This document shows, one piece after another, positions 7,949-17,261 of a DNA stretch of 64,000 nt. Position 1 is the stretch's first letter. Each line of letters begins with the position of its first letter. A program made the translations under genes and the position numbers. The stretch is from assembly GCF_026625645.1 (NCBI RefSeq), contig NZ_CP113056.1, positions 3,695,001-3,759,000 of the forward strand. The letters run 5' to 3'. The notes under the pieces were generated by a model. It saw only the letters and a list, made by a program, of their open reading frames with translations. It did no database searches and was not told the DNA's origin. This DNA comes from Ancylobacter sp. SL191 (GTDB lineage: Bacteria > Pseudomonadota > Alphaproteobacteria > Rhizobiales > Xanthobacteraceae).

Positions 7949-8443
7949 ATGCCCGCAGCCATTCTCACCATCGTCGAGGCCGCCCCTCTCCTGCCCCCGC
8001 GCGGCGGGCTGGTGGGGCTCGATCTCGGCACCAAGACCATCGGCGTCGCCTCCTCCGACCCCGACCGACGCCTCGCCGCCCCGGTGGAAACCATTGCGCG
8101 CAAACAGTTTACGCCCGATGCGCAGCGAATCCTGTCGCTCGCCGGCGCCCGCCACGCCGCCGGTTTCGTGCTCGGCCTCCCGGTCAATATGGACGGCTCG
8201 GAAGGCCCGCGCGCCCAGTCGACCCGCGCCTTCGCCCGCAACCTCGCCAAGCTCACCGAGCTGCCGATCATCCTGTGGGACGAGCGGCTCTCCACCGCCG
8301 CCGTCGAGCGCGACATGCTCGCCATGGACATGAGCCGCGCCCGCCGCGCCGAAGTCGTCGACCAGCAAGCCGCCGTCTTCATCCTGCAAGGCGCCCTCGA
8401 CCGGCTGCGCTTCATCGCTGAAAACATATTTTCTGACAGGTAG
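7949..8443 (+). CDS. ruvX: Holliday junction resolvase RuvX (YqgF)
   Basis: 164 residues of the YqgF/RuvX RNase H-fold family, linked to pre-16S rRNA 5'-end processing and Holliday junction cutting. Visible acidic sites: GLDLGTKTIGVA near residue 25, then WDERLSTAAVERDM and the late Asp in VVDQQAAVFILQGAL. ATG at 7949 is chosen since MPAAILTIVEA leads directly into the domain; a longer frame from 7886 has no family support. The ribosome site is weak. It is followed by the AEC transporter five bases after the stop. Confidence 0.92.
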   Translation: MPAAILTIVEAAPLLPPRGGLVGLDLGTKTIGVASSDPDRRLAAPVETIARKQFTPDAQRILSLAGARHAAGFVLGLPVNMDGSEGPRAQSTRAFARNLAKLTELPIILWDERLSTAAVERDMLAMDMSRARRAEVVDQQAAVFILQGALDRLRFIAENIFSDR

Positions 8444-8448
8444 TTAGT

Positions 8449-9381
8449 ATGGAAGCAGTGCTCGGCGCGCTGGTCCCCGTCTTCCTCGTCATCGCCCTCG
8501 GCGCGGTGCTGAAGCGCGGCCTTCTGCCGGAATCCTCGCACTGGATCGCGCTGGAGCGGCTGACCTATTTCGTGCTGTTCCCGGCGCTTCTGGTGGTGTC
8601 CATCGTCCGCGCCGAACTCGGCAAGGTCGCGGTCATGGAGGTCTCGGCCGCGCTGCTCGGCTCCATCGCCCTGTTCGCCCTCGCCCTGACACTCGCCCGC
8701 CGCCCGCTGAGCCGCTGGCTGGAGCTCTCAAGTCCTTCCTATACCTCGGTTTTTCAGGGCGCGCTGCGCTGGAACACCTATATTGCGCTGGCCGTTTCGG
8801 GCGCCATCGCCGGTCCGGCCGGGCTGGCGGTGGCGGCGGTCGGGCTCACCGTGATGATCCCGGTGCTGAATGCGCTGAGCGTCATGGTGCTCGCCCGTCA
8901 CGGGGAAAATGGCAGCAACAGCAAGAGGTTGATGTTTCTCCAGCTGGTCCGCAACCCGTTCATCTGGTCCTGCGTCGCCGGCGGGCTGATCAACGCCCTG
9001 CACATCCCGATCCCGCCGGTGATCGTCACCTTCGCCGACGTGCTCGGCCGCGCCTCGCTGGCGCTGGGGCTGCTGGTTGTCGGCGCCGGATTGCGGTTGG
9101 GCGACCTGCGACGGCCGCGGGTCGCGACCTGGTTCGCTAGCTTTATCAAGCTGTTAGCCCTTCCCGCCGCCGCCGTCACCATCGGCTGGGCGCTGAAGCT
9201 GCACGAGGTGGACCTGCTCATCGTCGCCGTGGCGAGCGCGGTGCCCTCGGCGCCCAACGGCTATGTGCTCGCTCGCCAGATGGGCGGCGACGCCCCGTTG
9301 CTGGCGGAAATCCTCACCCTGCAGACGCTGCTCGCGGCGCTGACCATGCCGCTCGTCATCGGGCTGGTTGCGTATCTCTAG
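8449..9381 (+). CDS. AEC family transporter (auxin efflux carrier-like)
   Basis: 310 residues with about 10 hydrophobic segments. VFLVIALGAVLKRGLLPE at the start and the repeated half in FIWSCVAGGLINALHIPIP are typical of bacterial AEC/malonate-transporter-like permeases; AVPSAPNGYVLARQMGGD is the family's C-terminal motif. Substrate unknown (organic acids or amino acids are likely in this family). AGGTAG lies before the ATG and overlaps the end of ruvX, so the two genes are probably one transcript. Confidence 0.88.
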   Translation: MEAVLGALVPVFLVIALGAVLKRGLLPESSHWIALERLTYFVLFPALLVVSIVRAELGKVAVMEVSAALLGSIALFALALTLARRPLSRWLELSSPSYTSVFQGALRWNTYIALAVSGAIAGPAGLAVAAVGLTVMIPVLNALSVMVLARHGENGSNSKRLMFLQLVRNPFIWSCVAGGLINALHIPIPPVIVTFADVLGRASLALGLLVVGAGLRLGDLRRPRVATWFASFIKLLALPAAAVTIGWALKLHEVDLLIVAVASAVPSAPNGYVLARQMGGDAPLLAEILTLQTLLAALTMPLVIGLVAYL

Positions 9382-9392
9382 GCGTCCATAAA

Positions 9393-9411
9393 GCGGCGCT
9401 TGCGGCGCCGC
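9393..9411. terminator. Possible bidirectional hairpin between convergent genes
   Basis: A 7-bp perfect stem, GCGGCGC and GCGCCGC, with loop TTGCG, lies between the AEC transporter and the convergent secreted protein gene. There is no real T-run, so the terminator call is weak. Confidence 0.35.
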
Positions 9412-9441
9412 CTTGCCTAACCCCTTGATATACCGAAACGA

Positions 9442-9837
9442 TCAGCAACGCGTCCAGTAGCCGGTGCCGCGATGCGGGTTGGTCTCCACCCAGCAGCGTC
9501 CGGGACTGCGGCTATAGACCGGGCGGCCATAATAGCCGGGGCCTTCGTCATAATAGCCAGGCCCGGCATCATAATACCGATCGCGACGGGTGGCGTTGGC
9601 GATGGCCGCGCCAGCGATCACGCCAGCCGCGATGCCGACACCAACCGCGCAGCCGCGGCAGCGGACAGTCTCAACCGGCGCCGCCGGCACCGTGCGCACC
9701 GCCTGCGGCACGCCACCGCCCAGCGACACGGGGGCCGCGGCGGCGGGCAGGCTGGCCAGCGCGGTCAGCGCCGCCGCAAAGCCGATGCCGGCAATCGTGC
9801 CGATGCCGGCCCTGGTATTCTCAACCGAGTGGGTCAT
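9442..9837 (-). CDS. Secreted Tyr/Gly-rich protein, function unknown
   Basis: 131 residues. A signal peptide ends near [12 protein letters not shown] hydrophobic Gly/Ala stretch ([19 protein letters not shown]) after a CRGC motif could be a glycine-zipper-like membrane-inserting segment. The rest is rich in Tyr, Gly and Pro ([20 protein letters not shown]), with four Cys in all and a conserved-looking end [17 protein letters not shown]. Similar proteins are common hypotheticals in Rhizobiales. ATG at 9837 is 8 bases after GGAG. It is divergent from pyrB. Confidence 0.75.
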   Translation of the reverse strand: MTHSVENTRAGIGTIAGIGFAAALTALASLPAAAAPVSLGGGVPQAVRTVPAAPVETVRCRGCAVGVGIAAGVIAGAAIANATRRDRYYDAGPGYYDEGPGYYGRPVYSRSPGRCWVETNPHRGTGYWTRC

Positions 9838-10007
9838 CGTCGATACTCCATTTCCGCGCTCTGGCGCCGTGCCGAGACAACGCAAAGGCGCAGCGGCGGT
9901 TCCCCGGTGCCCACTGCCGGCGGCCGGCCGGCGGCGCCGAAACGTTGGGACAGCGTGCTTTATGGCTTGCGGCGGGGGCCCGGTGCGTCTATCCAGCCGA
10001 CTTCGAT

Positions 10008-10961
10008 ATGACATCGAACCCGACTGCCAGCTTTACCCTCCAGCGCCGCCATCTGCTCGGCATCGAGGGCCTTTCCCCCGACGAGATCGTCGGGCTGCTC
10101 GACCTCGCCGAAGAGTTCGTGCTCCTCAACCGACAGGTCGAGAAGAAGCGGGCAACCCTGCGCGGCCGCACCCAGATCAACCTGTTCTTTGAGGCCTCGA
10201 CGCGGACCCAGTCCTCCTTCGAGATCGCCGGCAAGCGCCTCGGCGCCGACGTGATGAACATGTCGGTCGGCAACTCCTCGGTGAAGAAGGGCGAAACGCT
10301 CATCGACACGGCGGCGACGCTGAACGCCATGCACCCGGATGTGCTGATCGTGCGCCACAGCGCCTCCGGCGCCGCCGAACTGCTCGCCCGGAAGGTCGAC
10401 TGCTCGGTGGTGAATGCGGGCGACGGGGCGCATGAGCATCCTACCCAGGCGCTGCTCGACGCCCTCACCATCCGCCGCAACAAGGGCCGCATCCAGGGCC
10501 TGACCGTCGCCATCTGCGGCGACATCATCCACTCGCGGGTCGCCCGCTCCAACATCCTGCTGCTGCACGCGCTTGGTGCGCAGGTGCGGGTGATCGCGCC
10601 GCCGACCCTGCTGCCGCGCGACATCGAGCGCTTCGGCGTTGACGTCTATGGCGACATGAAGCGGGGCCTTGCGGATGTGGACATCGTGATGATGCTGCGG
10701 CTCCAGCGCGAACGCATGAACGGCTCCTATGTGCCTTCAGTGAAAGAGTATTTCCACTTCTGGGGGCTCGATGAGGCCAAGCTTCGCTTTGCCAAGCCGG
10801 ATGCCCTGGTGATGCATCCGGGCCCGATGAATCGCGGCGTCGAGATCGATTCGGCGGTCGCCGACGGCGCCCAGTCCCTCATCCGCGAGCAGGTCGAGAT
10901 GGGCGTCGCCGTCCGCATGGCCGTGCTGGACGCGCTGTCGCGGAACCTGCCCAATGCGTGA
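10008..10961 (+). CDS. pyrB: Aspartate carbamoyltransferase catalytic subunit
   Basis: 317 residues, normal for catalytic ATCase. It joins carbamoyl phosphate and aspartate in pyrimidine synthesis. Visible binding motifs: [13 protein letters not shown] (carbamoyl phosphate), [11 protein letters not shown], and [10 protein letters not shown] near the C-terminus. ATG 10008 ([11 protein letters not shown]) is chosen over an upstream in-frame codon. The stop overlaps the next gene by 8 bp. Pairing with the dihydroorotase-like gene suggests a class A-type complex in which the partner is structural (see the next entry). Confidence 0.96.
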   Translation: MTSNPTASFTLQRRHLLGIEGLSPDEIVGLLDLAEEFVLLNRQVEKKRATLRGRTQINLFFEASTRTQSSFEIAGKRLGADVMNMSVGNSSVKKGETLIDTAATLNAMHPDVLIVRHSASGAAELLARKVDCSVVNAGDGAHEHPTQALLDALTIRRNKGRIQGLTVAICGDIIHSRVARSNILLLHALGAQVRVIAPPTLLPRDIERFGVDVYGDMKRGLADVDIVMMLRLQRERMNGSYVPSVKEYFHFWGLDEAKLRFAKPDALVMHPGPMNRGVEIDSAVADGAQSLIREQVEMGVAVRMAVLDALSRNLPNA

Positions 10962-12270
10962 TCTCCGCCCGATCCACGACGCTCGCCCGATCCTCCTCGC
11001 CAATGCGCGTGTGATCGACCCCTCGCGCGACTTCGACGCGCATGGCGACCTGCTCATCGCCGACGGCGTGGTGAAGGACTTCGCCGTCAATCTGAAATCG
11101 GCGGGCCTGCCGGAAGGCACCGAGATCGTCGACTGCCGACACCTCATCGCGGTGCCCGGCCTCGTCGACATGCGCGCCTTCATCGGCGAGCCGGGCGCTG
11201 AACACCGGGAAACGCTGGCCTCGGCCAGCCAGGCGGCGGCGGCCGGTGGCGTGACCACCATCATCTGCCAGCCCGAGACCGACCCGATTATCGACGAGCC
11301 CGCCATCGTCGACTTCGTCATGCGCCGGGCGCGCGACACCGCCATCGTCAATGTCCTTCCCATGGCGGCGCTGACCAAGCGGCTGGAAGGTCGCGAGATG
11401 ACGGAGATCGGCCTGCTGCGCGAGGCGGGGGCGGTCGCCTTCACCGATGGCACCCATTCGGTCGGCTCGGCGCAGGTGCTGCGGCGCGCCCTCACCTATG
11501 GGCGGGATTTCGACGCGCTGATCGTCCATCACACCGAGGACAAGTCGCTGGCCGGCGAGGGCGTGATGAACGAGGGCGAGCTGGCCTCGCGCCTCGGCCT
11601 CGCGGGGATGCCCAAGGCGGCGGAAACCATCGTGTTCGAGCGCGATGTGCGCCTCGCCTCGATCACCGGCGGGCGCTACCACGCCGCCTCGCTCACCTGC
11701 CCGGAATCGCTGGAGGTGCTGCGCCGGGCGAAGGATGCGGGGCTGAACGTTACGGCATCCGCCTCCATCAACCATCTCACGCTCAATGAGCGCGATGTCG
11801 TCGGTTACCGCACCTTCTTCAAGCTGACCCCGCCCCTTCGCTCGGAAGACGACCGTATGGCGCTGGTTCAGGCGGTGGCGGAAGGACTGATCGACGTGGT
11901 CGTCTCTGACCATGACCCGCAGGATGTCGACGTGAAGCGCCTGCCCTTCTCCGAAGCCGCCTTTGGCGCCATCGGGCTGGAGACCATGCTCGCCGCCGGG
12001 CTGCGGTTGGTGAATGATGGCACCTTGCCCCTGATGGCGCTGATCCGCGCCATGTCGACGCGGCCAGCCGAGCTGCTCGGCCTGCCGGCGGGCTCGCTGC
12101 GGCCGGGAAGCCCAGCCGACATCGCGCTGATCGCGCCGGACGAAGCCTGGATCCTCGACGCGGCAAACCTGAAGTCGCGCTGCCGGAACACGCCGTTCGA
12201 CGAGGCCCGCTTCGAGGGCCGCGTCGTTCGCACGCTGGTCGCCGGCCGCACCGTCTACGAATATGTCTGA
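10954..12270 (+). CDS. Dihydroorotase homologue lacking the HxH metal motif (PyrC', probably non-catalytic)
   Basis: 438 residues of the amidohydrolase fold. The family's DxHxH zinc motif after VPGLVD is replaced here by DMRAF, so the first two histidine ligands are missing. Other positions are kept: HTED in IVHHTED, the His in [10 protein letters not shown], and the Asp in [14 protein letters not shown]. Such degenerate partners (PyrC' in Pseudomonas) are known to hold catalytic ATCase together without dihydroorotase activity. A true dihydroorotase must therefore be elsewhere in the genome (inference). It overlaps pyrB by 8 bp, which fits a stoichiometric complex. Often annotated simply as pyrC. 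Confidence 0.88.
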   Translation: MRDLRPIHDARPILLANARVIDPSRDFDAHGDLLIADGVVKDFAVNLKSAGLPEGTEIVDCRHLIAVPGLVDMRAFIGEPGAEHRETLASASQAAAAGGVTTIICQPETDPIIDEPAIVDFVMRRARDTAIVNVLPMAALTKRLEGREMTEIGLLREAGAVAFTDGTHSVGSAQVLRRALTYGRDFDALIVHHTEDKSLAGEGVMNEGELASRLGLAGMPKAAETIVFERDVRLASITGGRYHAASLTCPESLEVLRRAKDAGLNVTASASINHLTLNERDVVGYRTFFKLTPPLRSEDDRMALVQAVAEGLIDVVVSDHDPQDVDVKRLPFSEAAFGAIGLETMLAAGLRLVNDGTLPLMALIRAMSTRPAELLGLPAGSLRPGSPADIALIAPDEAWILDAANLKSRCRNTPFDEARFEGRVVRTLVAGRTVYEYV

Positions 12271-12321
12271 TCGGAACGCTGCCGAGTTCCCTTTCGGCAC
12301 AAAGCCTTTAAGGTCGCTGGC

Positions 12322-12927
12322 ATGAGTTGGTCGTTTCCCACCCTGCCGAGCGTCATTGCCCTGCTGCTCGGCTATCTGCTGGGCTCCATCCCGTTCGGCC
12401 TCATCCTCACCCGGATGGCCGGGACACAGGATATTCGCAGCATCGGCTCCGGCAATATCGGCGCCACCAATGTGCTGCGCACGGGCCGCAAGGGCCTCGC
12501 GGCGGCGACCTTGCTGGGCGACGCGCTCAAGGGCACGGTGGCGGTGCTGCTGGCCGCCGCCCTCATCGGCCCGGCCGCCGCACTGCCCGCGGCGTTGGGC
12601 GCGTTTCTGGGCCACCTCTTCCCCGTCTGGCTCAGCTTCAAGGGCGGCAAAGGCGTCGCGACCTTCCTTGGCGTCACGCTGGCGCTGGCCTGGCAGGCGG
12701 CGCTGGTCTTCGCCGCCGCGTGGCTCGCCGTGGCCTTCATCACCCGCTACTCCTCGCTGGCAGCGCTGGTCGCCAGCGTGCTGACGGCGCTCGCCGCCGT
12801 CATCGTTGCCCCGGCGCCCACGGGGCTGCTGCTGGCGATCCTCGCCACCCTGCTCTGGTTCATGCACCGGGCGAACATTTCCCGGCTGCTGGCGGGCACC
12901 GAAGGCAAGATCGGTAAGAAGGGCTGA
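12322..12927 (+). CDS. plsY: Glycerol-3-phosphate acyltransferase PlsY
   Basis: 201 residues, an integral membrane enzyme that acylates glycerol-3-phosphate from acyl-phosphate. All PlsY motifs are present: [27 protein letters not shown], and [12 protein letters not shown]. About five membrane segments. The Lys/Gly-rich end EGKIGKKG is family-like. It is 51 bp after pyrC' and 13 bp before dprA, in a conserved cluster. Confidence 0.96.
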   Translation: MSWSFPTLPSVIALLLGYLLGSIPFGLILTRMAGTQDIRSIGSGNIGATNVLRTGRKGLAAATLLGDALKGTVAVLLAAALIGPAAALPAALGAFLGHLFPVWLSFKGGKGVATFLGVTLALAWQAALVFAAAWLAVAFITRYSSLAALVASVLTALAAVIVAPAPTGLLLAILATLLWFMHRANISRLLAGTEGKIGKKG

Positions 12928-12940
12928 GGGAGCGGCAAGG

Positions 12941-14053
12941 GTGGCACCACGCGGCGTTCGTCTCGATCACGACCAGCGCCGCGACTGGCTCCGCCTGATC
13001 CGCACCGAAAATGTCGGCCCGCGCAGCTTCCGCAACCTGATCAACCGCTATGGCGGCGCCGCCGCGGCGTTGGACGCGCTGCCGGGACTCGCCCGGCGCG
13101 GTGGCGGTCTTATTCCCCCACGCGTCCCGAGCCCCGCCGAGGCCGAGGCCGAAATGCGGGCGCTGGAACGTCTCGGCGGGCAGTTCCTCGCCCTCGGCGA
13201 ACCGGACTATCCCGCTTTGCTGCGCGAAATCGACGATCCCCCGCCGCTCATCGCCGTTCTCGGACGGGTCGATCTGCTCAATCGCCCCTGCGTCGGCATT
13301 GTCGGCTCGCGCAACGCCTCAGGCGCCGGGCGCACGATGACGGCGCGCCTGTCGCGCGGCCTTGGCGAGGCCGGTTGGGTCGTGGTCTCCGGCCTCGCGC
13401 GTGGCATCGACGCGGTGGCGCATGAGGCGAGCCTCGGCACGGGCACCATCGCGGTGCTGGCCGGGGGGCTGGATCGCCCTTACCCGCGCGAGAACGAGCC
13501 GCTCATGCGCGCCATCGCCGAGCAGGGGGTCGTGCTCAGCGAAATGCCGATGGGATGGGAACCACGGGCGCGCGACTTCCCCCGGCGCAACCGACTCGTC
13601 TCCGGTCTCTCGCGGGGCGTCGTGGTCGTCGAGGCGGCCGATCGCTCCGGCTCCCTGATCACCGCACGCCTGGCGGGCGAGCAGGGGCGCGATGTGTTCG
13701 CGGTGCCCGGTTCGCCGCTCGATCCACGCGCCAGTGGCACTAACGCGCTGATCCGCCAGGGCGCGACGCTGGTGACCAGCGCCAGCGACGTTCTGGAGGG
13801 GCTGTCGCTGTTGCACGATACCCCTCGCCCGCTCGACGCCGAGGAAGGCAGCGATGCCGGCTTTGACATTCCCGACCCCAGCGACGACGCGCGCGGTCGG
13901 CTGCTGCAACTGCTCGGGCCAACACCCCTGCCGGTGGACGATCTCGTCGCCATGTCCGGCCTTTCGGCCGGTGCGGTGCAGATCCTGCTACTGGAACTGG
14001 AGCTTGCCGGGCGGCTGGAGCGCCATGGCGGCGGTCGCGTCTCGCTCCTCTAG
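12941..14053 (+). CDS. dprA: DNA-processing protein DprA
   Basis: 370 residues. DprA loads RecA on incoming single-stranded DNA during transformation. It has an N-terminal SAM/HhH-like part ([23 protein letters not shown]), a Rossmann-fold core ([48 protein letters not shown]), and a C-terminal winged helix ([22 protein letters not shown]). It starts with GTG at 12941 after GGGAGC, 13 bp after plsY. Its last 4 bases overlap the convergent small gene at 14050. Confidence 0.95.
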   Translation: MAPRGVRLDHDQRRDWLRLIRTENVGPRSFRNLINRYGGAAAALDALPGLARRGGGLIPPRVPSPAEAEAEMRALERLGGQFLALGEPDYPALLREIDDPPPLIAVLGRVDLLNRPCVGIVGSRNASGAGRTMTARLSRGLGEAGWVVVSGLARGIDAVAHEASLGTGTIAVLAGGLDRPYPRENEPLMRAIAEQGVVLSEMPMGWEPRARDFPRRNRLVSGLSRGVVVVEAADRSGSLITARLAGEQGRDVFAVPGSPLDPRASGTNALIRQGATLVTSASDVLEGLSLLHDTPRPLDAEEGSDAGFDIPDPSDDARGRLLQLLGPTPLPVDDLVAMSGLSAGAVQILLLELELAGRLERHGGGRVSLL

Positions 14054-14262
14054 CCGCGATCCTCAGGCGCCTCGGCCGATCTCTCCGCCTCAGGAGCAGG
14101 CAGGCCGGCGATGGCCCGCGCCTCTTCGCTCGCCATCTGCAGGAGATAGCGCAGGATAGCCAGATCGCGTTCGCTGGCGAGGCCCGCCAACTCGCGCGCC
14201 ATGTCAGCAATGTAGGAAGCCGTGTCCCGGCTCCGGCAATGGTCATGCGGCTGCTCGTTCAC
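14050..14262 (-). CDS. Small conserved hypothetical protein
   Basis: 70 residues, helical and charged, with no signal or membrane segment. The phrase [18 protein letters not shown] followed by [15 protein letters not shown] resembles short hypotheticals common in Rhizobiales beside unrelated genes. Function unknown. The GTG at 14262 (with AGG upstream) gives the family-like start [12 protein letters not shown]; a TTG at 14289 is a less likely longer start. Its 3' end overlaps dprA's stop by 4 bp. Confidence 0.65.
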   Translation of the reverse strand: MNEQPHDHCRSRDTASYIADMARELAGLASERDLAILRYLLQMASEEARAIAGLPAPEAERSAEAPEDRG

Positions 14263-14479
14263 GAGAAACCTGCTCTTGAAAGCCGACAAAGGGTTGTGAC
14301 GGAATGGGTATGCACCAAATAATTGCGCATAGGGTGATTAACTAAATCAGGAATTGCAATCCATCTCTTGCGGGGGCGCACTTTCTCCCGCATTGCAGCA
14401 CCCTCGGCGAAAACACCGGCGTTGCGGACGGTTCCCCCTTGCGGAAGCGGCCCCTCGTGCGGCAAGGAGGCCGGGGGCA

Positions 14480-14508
14480 TTTGACAGGCCGGGGCGGCTC
14501 CCCCATTT
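14480..14508 (+). promoter_or_regulatory. Possible topA promoter
   Basis: TTGACA at 14480-14485 is a perfect -35; 17 bp on is CATTTT, a poor -10. It lies 44 bp before the topA start. The 14263-14551 gap otherwise shows only an AT-rich stretch with the inverted repeat TGATT-AACTA-AATCA near 14336-14350. Confidence 0.4.
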
Positions 14509-14551
14509 TCCGGGCCGCTTTGGGCTAGACTACCAACGGACGCGCGGGCTG

Positions 14552-17227
14552 ATGCAGGTCGTAATCGTCGAATCGCCTGCGAAGGCCAAGACGATCAACA
14601 AATATCTGGGACCGGACTACGAGGTGATCGCCTCGTATGGCCATGTGCGCGACCTGCCGGCCAAGGATGGCTCGGTGGATCCTGAGCACGACTTCCACAT
14701 GCTGTGGGACGTTGATCCAAAGTCGCAGAAGCGGCTGTCGGACATCGCCCGCGCGGTGAAGGAAGCGGACGGTCTCATCCTCGCCACCGACCCGGATCGC
14801 GAGGGCGAGGCGATCTCCTGGCATGTGCTGGAGGTGCTGAAGGAAAAGCGCGCGCTCAAGGGCCAGCCGATCTCGCGCGTGGTGTTCAACGCCATCACCA
14901 AGCAGGCCGTGCTTGAGGCGATGAAGCACCCGCGGCAGATCGATGGCGCGCTCGTCGATGCCTATCTGGCGCGGCGCGCGCTCGACTACCTTGTCGGCTT
15001 CACTCTCTCGCCGGTGCTGTGGCGCAAGCTGCCAGGCGCCCGCTCGGCCGGCCGCGTGCAGTCCGTCGCGCTGCGGCTGGTTTGCGACCGCGAGCGCGAG
15101 ATCGAGACCTTCGTGCGGCGGGAATATTGGTCGATCGTCGCCCAGCTCGCGACGCCGCGTGCGGATGTGTTCGAGGCACGGCTCGTCGGCGCGGACGGTA
15201 ACAAGATTTCCCGCCTCGATGTTGGCACGGCCGAGGAAGCTGCGGCGTTCCGCACCGCGCTGGAGAGCGCGGCCTATCGCGTCAGCTCGGTCGAGGCCAA
15301 GCCTGGCCGGCGAAACCCCTACCCGCCCTTCACCACCTCGACACTGCAGCAGGAAGCGAGCCGCAAGCTCGGCCTTGCGCCGGCCTCGACCATGCGCGTC
15401 GCCCAGCGCCTCTATGAGGGCGTGGACGTCGGCGGCGAGACCGTCGGTCTCATCACCTATATGCGTACCGATGGCGTGGACATGGCGCCGGAAGCGGTGA
15501 CCGCCGCCCGCGCCGTCATCGGCCAGGACTATGGCGACCGCTACGTCCCCGCCGCGCCGCGCAAATACACCACCAAGGCGAAGAACGCGCAGGAGGCCCA
15601 TGAGGCCATCCGGCCGACGGATGTCTCGCGCCGCCCCAAGGATGTGGCGCGCTATCTCGAACCCGAGCAGGCCCGGCTCTATGAGCTGATCTGGTTGCGG
15701 ACCGTCGCCAGCCAGATGGAATCGGCCGAGCTGGAACGCACCACCGTCGACATCGCCGCCACGGCGGGCGGCCGCGCGCTGGACCTGCGGGCCACTGGCA
15801 CCGTCATCAAGTTCGATGGCTTCCTCACCCTCTACCGCGAAGGCCGCGACGATGAGGAGGAGGACGAGGAGAACCGCCGCCTCCCCGCCATGACCGCCGG
15901 CGACGCCCTCGCCAACAAGGGCATCAAGGCCGACCAGCACTTCACCGAGCCGCCGCCGCGCTATTCGGAAGCCTCGCTCGTCAAGCGCATGGAAGAGCTC
16001 GGCATCGGCCGGCCCTCGACCTATGCCTCCGTGCTCGCCGTGCTGCGTGACCGGGAATATGTGCGCCTCGACAAGCGCCGGCTGGTGCCGGAGGACAAGG
16101 GCCGCCTGGTCACGGCGTTCCTCGAGAGCTTCTTCGACCGCTATGTCGAGTATGACTTCACGGCCGATCTGGAAGAGAAGCTCGATCAGATTTCCGCCGG
16201 CGAACTGGCCTGGAAGGACGTGCTTCGCGACTTCTGGCGCGACTTTACCGCAGCTGTTGGCGAAACAAAGGATCTGCGCGTCTCCGAGGTGATCTCCGCG
16301 CTCGACGAGATGCTGACCGCGCACATCTTCCCGCCCAAGGAAGACGGCACGGACCCGCGCCTGTGCCCGACCTGCGGCACGGGGCGGCTCTCGCTCAAGG
16401 TCGGTAAGTTCGGCGCCTTCATCGGTTGTTCGAACTACCCCGAATGCCGCTACACGCGCCCGCTCGCGGTGCAGTCCGGCGAGGGCGAGAATGGCGCGGA
16501 GGCGAGCGGCAACCGCGTGCTGGGCACCGACCCGGAGACGGGGCTGGAAGTCTCGCTGCGCGATGGCCGCTTCGGCGCCTATCTCCAGCTCGGCGAGGCC
16601 AAGGATGGCGAGAAGCCGAAGCGCTCCAGCCTGCCCAAGGGCCTCGCGCCAGCCGATGTCGACCTCGACGCCGCGCTGGCCTTGCTTTCGCTGCCGCGCG
16701 ACATTGGCCGCCACCCGGAGACTGGGGAACCGATTCTCGCCGGCATCGGGCGGTTCGGGCCTTATGTCCAGCACGGCAAGACCTACGCCAATATTGAGGC
16801 GGGCGATGATGTCCTGACCATCGGCCTCAATCGCGCCGTTGCGCTGATCGCCGACAAGCAGAACAAGGGCCCCGGTCGCGGTCGCGGCGCGGCCGGCGGG
16901 CGTGAACTCGGCGAGCATCCGACACTGGGCGGCGTGGTGACTGTGCGGCCCGGCCGCTTCGGCGCCTATGTCAACCACGGCAAGGTCAACGCCACGCTGC
17001 CGAAGGATATCGATCCTGCGGCCGTGACGATGGACGAGGCGGTGAAGCTGATCGAGGCGAGGGCCGCGCTGGCTCCTGCCAAGCCCGCCGGCCGCACCAC
17101 GCGCAGCGCGACCAAGACGGCGAGCAAGAACGCGGATGCGCCCGCGACCAAGAAGCCGGCAGCAAAGAAGGCTACGGCCAAGAAGACAGCCAAAGCGCCA
17201 TCGAAACGCACGGCCAAGGGCGCTTAA
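14552..17227 (+). CDS. topA: DNA topoisomerase I
   Basis: 891 residues. Relaxes negative supercoils. The Toprim domain starts at once (MQVVIVESPAKAKTINKYLG) with the acidic metal motif TDPDREGEAISWH. The catalytic Tyr is in GLITYMRTDGVDM. A four-cysteine zinc ribbon (CPTCGTGRL..CSNYPEC) is followed by several topoisomerase C-terminal repeats with the pattern RFGPYVQHG / RFGAYVNHG. A Lys/Ala/Thr-rich tail ends the protein. ATG 14552 is chosen because the Toprim starts there; upstream codons belong to a non-family extension. Confidence 0.97.
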   Translation: MQVVIVESPAKAKTINKYLGPDYEVIASYGHVRDLPAKDGSVDPEHDFHMLWDVDPKSQKRLSDIARAVKEADGLILATDPDREGEAISWHVLEVLKEKRALKGQPISRVVFNAITKQAVLEAMKHPRQIDGALVDAYLARRALDYLVGFTLSPVLWRKLPGARSAGRVQSVALRLVCDREREIETFVRREYWSIVAQLATPRADVFEARLVGADGNKISRLDVGTAEEAAAFRTALESAAYRVSSVEAKPGRRNPYPPFTTSTLQQEASRKLGLAPASTMRVAQRLYEGVDVGGETVGLITYMRTDGVDMAPEAVTAARAVIGQDYGDRYVPAAPRKYTTKAKNAQEAHEAIRPTDVSRRPKDVARYLEPEQARLYELIWLRTVASQMESAELERTTVDIAATAGGRALDLRATGTVIKFDGFLTLYREGRDDEEEDEENRRLPAMTAGDALANKGIKADQHFTEPPPRYSEASLVKRMEELGIGRPSTYASVLAVLRDREYVRLDKRRLVPEDKGRLVTAFLESFFDRYVEYDFTADLEEKLDQISAGELAWKDVLRDFWRDFTAAVGETKDLRVSEVISALDEMLTAHIFPPKEDGTDPRLCPTCGTGRLSLKVGKFGAFIGCSNYPECRYTRPLAVQSGEGENGAEASGNRVLGTDPETGLEVSLRDGRFGAYLQLGEAKDGEKPKRSSLPKGLAPADVDLDAALALLSLPRDIGRHPETGEPILAGIGRFGPYVQHGKTYANIEAGDDVLTIGLNRAVALIADKQNKGPGRGRGAAGGRELGEHPTLGGVVTVRPGRFGAYVNHGKVNATLPKDIDPAAVTMDEAVKLIEARAALAPAKPAGRTTRSATKTASKNADAPATKKPAAKKATAKKTAKAPSKRTAKGA

Positions 17228-17261
17228 TCGCGCCCTTGGACCGTTACCGGCCGCCGCGCTC

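Noticed and set aside
14336-14350. TGATT-AACTA-AATCA as an FNR/Fnr-like site
   Set aside because: Half-sites do not match TTGAT-N4-ATCAA in spacing.
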